Positions 56,274 to 64,000 of a stretch of DNA of 64,000 bases are shown here, piece by piece. The translations under genes and the position numbers were made by a program. The notes beneath the pieces were generated by a model, which saw only the letters and a list, made by a program, of their open reading frames with translations, had not been told where the DNA came from and made no database searches. The DNA is taken from positions 258,024 to 322,023 of the forward strand of contig CANNZV010001056.1 in the NCBI GenBank assembly GCA_947561585.1, written 5' to 3'. Position 1 is the first letter of the stretch. The number at the start of each line of letters is the position of its first letter. This stretch comes from Caprella mutica (Eukaryota; Arthropoda; Malacostraca; Amphipoda; Caprellidae).

Positions 56274-57879
56274 ATGAAACTTGTGAGTAAAGAAAAATGA
56301 ATATTATTCAGTGTATCTTATTTTCCACAGTTTACTAATTTCACATTTTAAAAAAAGAAACTTTAATAATTTTAATGCTTGAAATTCTTTTAAAATTGGT
56401 TTGGGTAAACCACGACATATTAATAAAACTCGAAAATAATAGAAAATTGGGATCATACAGTGACTCTTTTCTCCGCTAGTACATCATCACAGTGACTCTT
56501 TTCTCTGATAGTACATCATCACATTGAATCTTTTCTCTGATAGTACATCATCACAGTGACTCTTTTCTCTGATAGTACATCATCACAGTGACTCTTTTCT
56601 CTGATAGTACATCATCACAGTGACTCTTTTCTCTGATAGTACATCATCACAGTGACTCTTTTCTCTGATAGTACATCATCACAGTGACTCTTTTCTACCG
56701 TCACTTGGAACCTATTTATTTAAACTACTCAGTCTCCAATGGATATTCTTTGAAACTAGCTATAAATCTTTACATGAATAATATCACCAGCAGTAAATAT
56801 CTTCTCTTCAACTTATCTTGAGGTCAACATACAATTTAGTAAATGTAGTTAAAATCTTTCCTTAGCGATATATCTTAATATAAATATTTTGATTTGGTTC
56901 CATCAGTGATATTATACGTAATCATTTTTACAATGCTTATGTAATTTCTAAACGCTACTTTCTGTTTTAGAGGATAGCCCGTGTGAGAAGAAATCCTTCC
57001 TTGGATATTACCTTAATATCCCTAGAATTAATGCTTCTTTGCTGGGCGGTAGGGTTATGCTCTTCAGCTAATTAAGAGGTCTTAGATTTTCCGTTAGGTT
57101 TCATTTTCCTCTTCCATTCGTCAGTGCAGTCGCCAGTGCTTGTGTCCATTTTCACTACTTTCATGAAGTAGCTTTACTACATCTATGAGATATGTCACTG
57201 ACGGTAGTATGTATCTTTCAATATGGAACCACTTTCATTTTTGGCATCTTTTTCCAGTCCCTTGTATTTAATATCCTTTTGACGTCAATGATATGGCATT
57301 TGGTTCCGAAATATCCTTTAAATCCCGTACTAAATAAATCACAAGGATGTTCAAACTCAATTGTTTTACTCATAAGTTATTATTGTCTTCAGGTTATCCT
57401 ATTGTGTCTGCTCGCCGTGGCCGCAGCAAGGCCCCAGAACGACGAAGTGGTTCCTATCCTCCGTAACGAAAGAGTTGAGAACGGGGGAGCGTACAGCTTC
57501 GACTTCAAGAATGGTGGACAGAGTCAGGGAGAAACCGGTGCAGTAAAACAAAATGGAGACATCAAGTTAGTTTATCATTCTTTGAGCTATTAACATTTAT
57601 AAAATGAAATATTTGAATAGACCTGTATCTGTGACATTTCTATTCATACCATTGTGTTTATTTCTTTCTGTTGTGCTGTTGTCAGTCAACCATTTTGAGT
57701 ATTTGGTTCGAGTACAAAGGGTATATTTTTATTTTCTTCATACCAGATTCACATCCCCAAGTGGTCAAGTATACTACTTCGAATTCGTAGCTGATGAGTT
57801 CGGTCACAAGCCAGATTCTGATTGGCTGTCTGTTGGCCAAGCCTTACCCCGCCCACTACCAAGCCCGTCTAAACATTGA
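56274..57879 (+). CDS. RR-1 type cuticle protein, gene B
   Basis: Exon 1 is 56274-56282 (Met-Lys-Leu, donor GTGAGT), exon 2 is 57393-57565 (acceptor GTCTTCAG, donor GTTAGT) and exon 3 is 57747-57879 (acceptor CATACCAG). The joined frame gives 104 aa. The signal peptide is MKL-VILLCLLAVAAA, cleaved before RPQNDEVVPIL. The RR region contains NGGAYSFDFKNGG, TGAVKQNGDIK and, across the exon 2-3 junction, FTSPSGQVYYFEFVADEFGH, the chitin-binding core with its aromatic residues, then KPDSDWLSVGQALPRPLP. The tail is shorter than in gene A. One frame over, HYQARLNIDQARF follows, so a one-base indel near the C-rich 57847-57854 could have shortened the protein; that is uncertain. Intron 1 holds a 32-bp minisatellite and a copy of the ~330-bp dispersed repeat. 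AATAAA is at 57981. Confidence 0.88.
56459..56697. repeat. 32-bp minisatellite in intron 1 of gene B
   Basis: About seven copies of CAGTGACTCTTTTCTCTGAT plus AGTACATCATCA. It is the complement of the larger array in intron 1 of gene C, but in the same direction relative to each gene. Confidence 0.93.
57044..57329 (+). repeat. ~330-bp dispersed repeat in intron 1 of gene B
   Basis: GGGTTATGCTCTTCAGC through CCCTTGTATTTAATATCC to TTTAAATCCCGT follows the family order with more substitutions than other copies. Gene C has no counterpart, so it inserted after the 5' cassette was duplicated or was lost there. Confidence 0.7.
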
Positions 57880-57980
57880 TCAGGCCAGATTCCCGAAAAT
57901 AACAAATGGCGAACTTAGTCTGCATTCGCTTTTATAATTTTATAATTTTTATAAAGCCACTTATAACTGTGCAATGATTA

Positions 57981-57986
57981 AATAAA
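57981..57986 (+). promoter_or_regulatory. Poly(A) signal of gene B
   Basis: AATAAA about 100 nt after the stop of gene B. Confidence 0.65.
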
Positions 57987-58937
57987 CTATACCAATGGAT
58001 TTGCAATTATTCAAAATCAATTACTATAATACTGTTATTTAACTGACCTGATAATAATTAATCTATTTAAAAATCATCTATATACACAAGAGCTTGATGG
58101 CGTTTCAATCCAAATGGTGGTTGTACTCACATCGTAATGCAATTTAAACCTATTTAGAGTTTTCTGACGAAAGTTTTAATAGGAAATGAAAATATTGCCA
58201 AAGGCATAATTGATAGGACTAAAGAATTTTTTTCCAAAATTTTCATCTGTAACTGATAAAATTTATGTATTTAAAATTGAACTGGCTGAACCTAGATCAT
58301 ATTACAGAGTATGCCAGTTAAAGCCAATCAATTAGCTTACATTTCAAATGTTAAAACTTAGATAGATCTAATTGACATGGAAATTTGAATGAATTCTATG
58401 TTAATTTAGGCTTGAAATCATCAAATATGAGCCAAATTGGCTAGGATCAGATGTTCTGCGAAAATTTTAGCTGTAACTTGGCATACAGTTTGCCAGCCTC
58501 TGAAATATGGAATAGGTAGTGCTAAAGAATACTAAATTATCACTTAATTGGGTATATCAGTCGTAATTAACATACTAGGTTACCTAGTTAACATAACAAC
58601 ACAAGTAGAAATGTTGAATCCTAACAAGTAGGTTAACATTACATGATAATAAGTTCATAATTTACTCTTAAATCTCAAATTTGTCTCCTTCGCCTGGCAA
58701 CTCGTTCAGTTAAAAACCACGTTTATATATACAGACAGGCCTCGCTTTAAGTACAACTCACTTTTAGAAAAAGTGGTCCTTATTTCGAGTCATGATTCGA
58801 AATAAGAACCGTTCGTGGACATAAAAAACGGAAACAATTTTTTGTGATTATTTCACGGTAATTAAAAAAACATTAAAATTAAAATCCAGATAAGGTTATT
58901 AGAAGCAATTAGTTCAGAAATTCAACATGTCCCATTT
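57987..58937. other. AT-rich non-coding stretch
   Basis: No gene. A hairpin of TTATTTCGA and TTCGAAATAA lies at about 58780-58806. Confidence 0.4.
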
Positions 58938-59137
58938 TAGGCTAAGTTCCGTGTTATCGCACGGTTCAATATTTTCGAACACGTGATAATCTTCATATAA
59001 TAATCATTATTTAACTTTTATTTCAATTGGTATCCATGATACCAATTAGAATAGAAGTTAAATAATAATTATAATATTTTTTTTCTGACGTGTCCAAAAT
59101 TGTAGAACCAACCAATAACTTGGAACTTAGTACCCTA
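58938..59137. mobile_element. ~200-bp palindromic MITE
   Basis: The left arm starts TAGGCTAAGTTCCGTGTTAT and the right arm ends ATAACTTGGAACTTAGTACC. The centre AATTGGTATC-CAT-GATACCAATT is a perfect hairpin. Related end words (GAAAATGTGGAAC, GATAA.T.GGAACTT) occur at 61410 and 62595. Confidence 0.7.
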
Positions 59138-59756
59138 CTAACAAAAAAATTTCATAGAGCATAAAATTGCAGTTTGTTAAATGTAGCACAATAATTATAG
59201 AAATCTAAGTAACTATTAATTACTCCCCTATATACTGAGTGAGAGTTAAGCTATGGATGGATTTTAAAACATTTAATAAATGCACGACTTTAAACTTTTT
59301 CATCACAGTCACAAACAATGAAATACTGTATATTATTAATTTATTATTAATATGCTTATATATGCGTACTACTCTAATAAGTTAATAACCATAAAACAAA
59401 TTTTCTTTCTATAACTCATAGAAAATGAGATATATATATATTCGAGGAGTGACAATTATAAATTTCTTGTTACTTTTATTCGCTTTAGTTACCGTTTGGT
59501 AACTAAACTGAGTCGTGATTTGGTAACTAGAGCGGAGGATGCCTGCAGTATGATTGATAAATTCACATAAATTTGATGGCAAATAATCTGGAACATCATG
59601 AACAGCGCAATGGCATAAAAACCAAAGAAAATATGTTGCGCGCCATCTTTATTCATTTATTTTAGCGACAGTAATTAGATATCTTAGGACCACTTTGAAC
59701 AACTGGTTGTACTATAAACGCCATGATGAGCTGGCCTGACAAACTTTAGACGGCCA
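59138..59756. other. AT-rich non-coding stretch
   Basis: No upstream exons for the cuticle fragment that follows could be found. Confidence 0.4.
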
Positions 59757-59855
59757 TACCAATACCCCAGTACGTTCTTGACCAGATCGCATTTGCTGCT
59801 GAAGAAGACAGAAACAGACCATGGAAGCCAGCAGGGGCGACTACGTTGGATTCTA
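59757..59855 (+). pseudogene. Orphan 3' fragment of a third cuticle protein gene
   Basis: CAGTACGTTCTTGACCAGAT through AGACAGAAACAGACCA matches the C-terminal coding end of gene A almost base for base (PQYVLDQIAFAAEEDRNRP). One T is missing relative to gene A at CCATGGA, after which the frame that would give ASRGDYVGF and a stop is displaced by one. No signal peptide, RR region or promoter is near, so this is a duplicated tail left without its gene, or an exon of a gene otherwise lost. Confidence 0.75.
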
Positions 59856-59859
59856 AAGT

Positions 59860-60701
59860 GCCTCTCGTTATTTATTGGATTTATTCAGAAGACATTAAAA
59901 AGATTACATTTAATAGGCGACTAGATTGCTAATACATTTCTCATTAGAAATCTCATCACAAACTGACTCACACTTTCACTCTACGAACGAACCGACGAAT
60001 TTCTCTAACATTGAAAAATTCAAAATTATTTTTTTAATAAAGTCATCTATAAATAATGTAATCGAAGTCAATTATATCAATAAATATTTTAATTTAATGA
60101 AATATGTATTCATTTTTTCCTGCATGCTATACCATCCTAATAATTTGAACGTTAAAATGATTAGAAGAAATGATAAAAAATATACCATGCTAATAATAAT
60201 TACCTTCGCAAAATTGTGGAAGGATAAGGTTTTGTTGGCAAAATTTATTAATTTATTAAAAATCTTGTTACATATTCTTGTTATTCGCATAACTCAAAAA
60301 GTATTCAACCAAATTGCCTAATATTTGGTGGAGCGATTGGTTAGATTTTGGGAGCGATCGGGTCGAGGTAGTCTTATTAATAGTGTTATTAATTGTACAA
60401 TAATAGTTCGAAGTGTCTGCCTCCAGCTTCAATGCAGATCTGACACGTCATCTGAAGAGACACATGCAAGCGATACACGTTCAAAAAAGTGTCAACATTT
60501 TGATTCAAAATATTGATAGCAAAATTTGAAGCAAAAATTTGACAGTTGTCGGATGTTTTGATGTCAAAATACGATTTTAATCAAAATTTTAATGGATCTA
60601 ATTCTTGGATGGATGGACGCATGGCAGCGTCCTTTTCATTATCAATGACTTGACAAGGCAGAGTATAACTGAAATTTGATGGAAAAAAAGGATAGACGTA
60701 A
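59860..60701. other. AT-rich stretch; left flank of the Harbinger-like element
   Basis: A 131-codon ORF (59926-60321) is Ile/Lys/Asn-rich and probably not a gene. 60470-60600 (TTCAAAAAAGTGTCAAC, TCAAAATTTT) is echoed in reverse at 62045-62090, so the Harbinger-like MITE may have inserted in an older inverted-repeat element. Confidence 0.45.
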
Positions 60702-62028
60702 GGCTGCGCGCAGACCAAAAGCGTTTTCGCGTGAAGCGGGCAGGAAAGCTTGCGGGCATGAACCGTGCTACATGTTATTCCTATTGAACTGCGCACACAC
60801 AAAGCATTAAGAGCGAGCGCGAAAGCTTGCATTGAAGCTTGAAAGCCTCAACTGACTCCCAAGATGGTTTCACGCTGCGCGAGAAGCAAGCACTAAGCAG
60901 TTACTTGCCAGATGTCACTTGGGGAGGACGTGTGTATCTCCGCACCAAATAAAAATGATAACCACTGCAATTATACTTCAACGGTTATATTTTTTCGCTT
61001 TTATTATTAACAGTTTAATTAATTAATATCATATGTTGATAGTTAATACTTAATACCAACAATTTTAGAGACAAGCATGGTTAAAAATATTATTACCTGG
61101 GTTTCGTATATTTCCATTATCTACCTAGATATACGTTTTACGCTCACTTACAAATACTGTTTCCTATAATAAATAGAACTAAGAATACTGCATGTTTTAA
61201 TATTTACTAGGTACCTACTACCTATGTTTACTACCTAATGTAATTAGGAAAAACAACCAAATAATTCATACCTATTTGTAATATAAGTTCTAAGTTATGG
61301 GACTGTTACACATTTACGAACAAGTAATAAAAAACTAATGATTGCATGCAATGAGGGGTAAATAATAATTAAAATAGTTACCTATGGTATATTGATTATA
61401 ATTAATAGTGTCCGAAAATGTGGAACCGTTCGATAATCTGGAACTTCCCTAGTCAGTACCTAAAACCTATATAGTCATAATATAGAATTGTAAATAACTA
61501 ATCATGTTTATTCTTAAATATAAATATTTATTTAAATTTACTTACAAAAAATTCAATCAAATAATAACACTACTAAACAATGAATTCAATCATTCATATC
61601 TAAAATGATAATAATTATCAAATTTACTCCATATATCACAAATATTCTTTCAAATAACAGTCGCGAACACTTCGATTCCTGTGTTCGGGGACAAAAATAT
61701 ATTATATAAGTGAGGAATTGAGTTATTTTGTTTTGAATTAAGTTAAGTTTGATTATTTTAAGTTGATTTAAATTCAAGTATATGAAAAGTTATAATCAAC
61801 CTGTTAATAAAAAGTGAAAAAAATATAACCGTAAAAAAAAAAGTATAATCGCAGTGGTTATCATTTTATTTGGTGCGGAGATACACACACCCTACCCGAG
61901 TGACATTTGGCAGGTAACTGCTTACTTCTCGCGCTGTGAATTCTCGCGTTTGGTGTGAGCCCCTCATGTTTTCACGCAAGCAAGCTTGCTTGCAAGCTCG
62001 CAATAACGCTTTTAGTTTGCGCGCAGCC
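60702..62028. mobile_element. PIF/Harbinger-like MITE, 1327 bp, TAA target duplication
   Basis: TAA flanks both ends (60699-60701 and 62029-62031). The ends GGCTGCGCGCAGACCAAAAG and complement GGCTGCGCGCAAACTAAAAG match over long arms (about 250 bp, including GTGCGGAGATACACAC and AACCACTGC). The TAA duplication and GC-rich TIR suit PIF/Harbinger. No transposase ORF is present. Confidence 0.75.
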
Positions 62029-62031
62029 TAA

Positions 62032-62724
62032 CGTGTGTCGGCAATTATGCTTCAAAATTTTGATGGAAAATTTTAACACTTTTTTGAAAGTGTATGGGTC
62101 CATCGAAATTCCCTATGTATGACAAAAATTACCCCAGAATCAGGGTATCAACATCTCGATAACGAAACATTTTTGAACATTTTGATATTCCTGAAAAAAA
62201 GTTTAATTTCGATTTTTATGCAAGCTGTCAATTTTATGCAGCACCCTGTATAACAATTGCCCAGTTGGAAAAACTTATTCAAACTAACTTTACTCCAAGT
62301 GTTAACATAAGTCACTCACTTTTCGAGTACTGTAAGTGTCTCTAACTTAATAAAGTTATTCGTAGTTACCCAGGTAGAAAGTAATGGTGGAGCCATAGAA
62401 GATAAAAGTTTCAATGGCCCACCATGTGCATATAGCTAATTCATATACCTTAATAATGTCAGTGACGAAAAGGCAAAGAGGGAAAGTTACGAGTTATTCA
62501 TCGGTTCATATTTACGATCATAGAAGATATTAATACAATAATTATTTAATAATTAGGTATATATTAATCATTATGTGATTTGTACTTGAGAACGAAAATG
62601 TGGAACAGACCGATAACTCGGAACTTACCCTATGAAGACGAATGGTTTTTCTAAAGTTGAGGAGTGTTTTTTTACGCGTTGAAATCTCTCAAAAAACATC
62701 AATTGATGTTGCAAGAAGCATTTA
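62032..62724. other. Unassigned stretch
   Basis: No gene. 62369-62410 has a partial end of the foldback family at 46143 (CCCAGGTAGAAAGTAATGG), and CAGCACCCTGTATAAC at 62240 looks like a mariner-type end. Confidence 0.4.
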
Positions 62725-63182
62725 TAGTTAATATTTTACACAATACAACACTTTATAGTTAATATTTTACACAATACAACACTTTATAGTTAATATTTTA
62801 CACAATACAATACCATATAGTTAATATTTTACACAATACAACACTTTATAGTTAATATTTTACACAATACAACACTTTATAGTTAATATTTTACACAATA
62901 CAACACTTTATAGTTAATATTTTACACAATACAACACTTTATAGTTAATATTTTACACAATACTACACTTTATAGTTAATATTTTACACAATACAACACT
63001 TTATAGTTAATATTTTACACAATACAACACTTTATAGTTAATATTTTACACAATACTACACTTTATAGTTAATATTTTACACAATACTACACTTTATAGT
63101 TAATATTTTACACAATACAACACTTTATAGTTAATATTTTACACAATGCAACACTTTATAGTTAATATTTTCACATAATATT
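62725..63182. repeat. 31-bp minisatellite
   Basis: About 15 copies of CACAATACAACACTTTATAG plus TTAATATTTTA, highly uniform (TACTACAC in a few units), which suggests recent expansion. Confidence 0.95.
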
Positions 63183-63339
63183 CTACACTTTGTAGACCAT
63201 ATTTATACGAAAAAAGCGTACAATGTGTAATTAATAGTTCTTTAGTAAGTCATGACTAGTTACAAGAAAATTCCAACATTCAGATTAGCTTATAATTGTT
63301 ATGTTAACGCCCTTTGTACAGTAACTGTTATCAATGATT

Positions 63340-64000
63340 CCGCGGTTGAGGCAGGATCTGCTGCTTGGGCTATGGAAAACGGAAAAGTCAGAAATACTCC
63401 GCCCTTGGTGATGCTTACATGTATGAGCCAATTGCTATAGAGACCACAGTGTTGAACTGATAAATGAATAGTAATTTATTTCGCAATATATTCGTATTCA
63501 AGCGGCTAGGACTGTTGAATTCTCTATCGCTTGATTAAAGAATAATATAAAATGGTCTGTAATCCACAATCATTTCCTATTGAATACTCATACCAACAAC
63601 CTGTAATCTAAATTAAGCCTTATTTAATTCTTATAATGTCAATTGACATTATAAGAGTTATTACAAACTACTCACCAGCGTTATTACAAACTACTTTCTT
63701 CTCTGTGGTTGTAAGTCATCTACCCATACATAACTAAATTAGTATACTTCATACGTTAATATATATTTCAAGACACAGGAGCTTATGGTAACGACCTCCT
63801 CAATCGTGAAGTCCAAAGGTAGACGCCTTGTTGAGACAACGAACTATCCAAGGGAGTCTGCCTGGTTCCAACAGCGAATGGCTCTTGCGATCCAGAGAGG
63901 GAATGCCTTCAGCATCTTCTCAGCCGCGAAGGAGAGGGTTTAGTGAGTCGGGTCCACCCCTTCAGGGAACTCAACCCCTCATTCGTAGTTCCTGAAGGAA
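63340..64000 (+). pseudogene. Second copy of the non-LTR retrotransposon 3' end, interrupted and cut by the window edge
   Basis: 63346-63450 encodes EAGSAAWAMENGKVRNT and, in a shifted frame, the equivalent of EPIAIET of the 17-kb copy. After about 330 bp of unrelated AT-rich DNA, similarity resumes at 63779 (GGAGCTTATGG) with WFQQRMALAIQRGNAF and SAAKERV before a stop at about 63940. A 2-nt deletion relative to the first copy shifts the frame near 63790. The post-stop region (GTCGGGTCCACCCC, TTCAGGGAACTCAACCCCTC) matches the 17.2-kb copy, so both share the 3' UTR. Confidence 0.75.
63451..63778. mobile_element. ~330-bp insertion within the retrotransposon copy, with a 26-bp palindrome
   Basis: Splits the retrotransposon end between GAGACCACA and ACACAGGAGC; CACA is present at both junctions. 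Contains a perfect 26-bp palindrome at 63630-63655 (CTTATAATGTCAA and its complement). No TIRs were recognised. Confidence 0.5.

Noticed and set aside
57192..57593. 133-codon ORF taken as a complete protein
   Set aside because: It joins part of the dispersed repeat and intron to exon 2 of gene B; splice sites at 57391 and 57566 and the conserved exon 1 explain the gene better.
59926..60321. 131-codon plus-strand ORF as a gene
   Set aside because: Composition is that of random AT-rich DNA (Ile/Lys/Asn), with an overlapping ORF on the other strand.

Overview
The window is eukaryotic, AT-rich and intron-containing, and looks like an arthropod, most likely a malacostracan crustacean. The best evidence is a set of small secreted-protein genes. 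Two encode Rebers-Riddiford (RR-1 type) cuticle proteins, and gene A ends in the HPIPQYVLDQIAFAAEED style tail that I remember from crustacean cuticle proteins. Their promoters have a TATA box, an arthropod TCAGT-type initiator and a three-codon first exon followed by a GTGAGT donor. The rest is a dense mosaic of transposons, MITEs, minisatellites and relics.

Host-type genes. Gene A (578-1816, +) is a cuticle protein with one extra base in a C run. Gene B (56274-57879, +) is a three-exon cuticle protein. Gene C (47467-48769, -) is a short secreted acidic protein of unknown family. B and C share nearly identical promoter, 5' UTR, exon 1 and proximal intron, including the same 32-bp intronic minisatellite, but have unrelated second exons. 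A 3' fragment of a third cuticle gene, close to gene A, lies at 59757-59855. An intronless 440-codon ORF of unknown family lies at 12409-13731 (-).

Mobile DNA, left to right. 3.4-10.9 kb is bounded by perfect 27-bp inverted repeats and contains copies of a ~330-bp dispersed repeat. 17.1-18.3 kb holds a non-LTR retrotransposon 3' end, with a second copy at the right edge of the window. 18.4-20.5 kb is a 26-bp satellite. 21.09-24.22 kb is a pogo/Tigger-like element carrying a nested foldback element (22498-23961). 24.7-27.4 kb holds LTR-retrotransposon gag and hAT relics. 30.4-33.4 kb holds a CR1/L2-like relic split by two MITEs. 33.4-38.9 kb holds a repeat-ended element and a 5'-truncated CR1/L2-like element whose 836-codon ORF is intact. 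40.2-44.4 kb contains two more foldback elements with exact 8-bp target duplications. 46.1-47.1 kb is another foldback element. 50.8-52.1 kb is a dead maT-type mariner. 52.6-54.2 kb is a seemingly intact DD37E Tc1/mariner transposon. 60.7-62.0 kb is a PIF/Harbinger-like MITE.

The most unusual theme is a group of non-autonomous elements whose terminal inverted repeats are tandem arrays of 13-16 bp motifs. Three copies (22498-23961, 42339-44433, 40355-41331) each have a perfect 8-bp target-site duplication, although the motif of the third is unrelated to that of the first two. The second striking theme is the shared 5' cassette of genes B and C.
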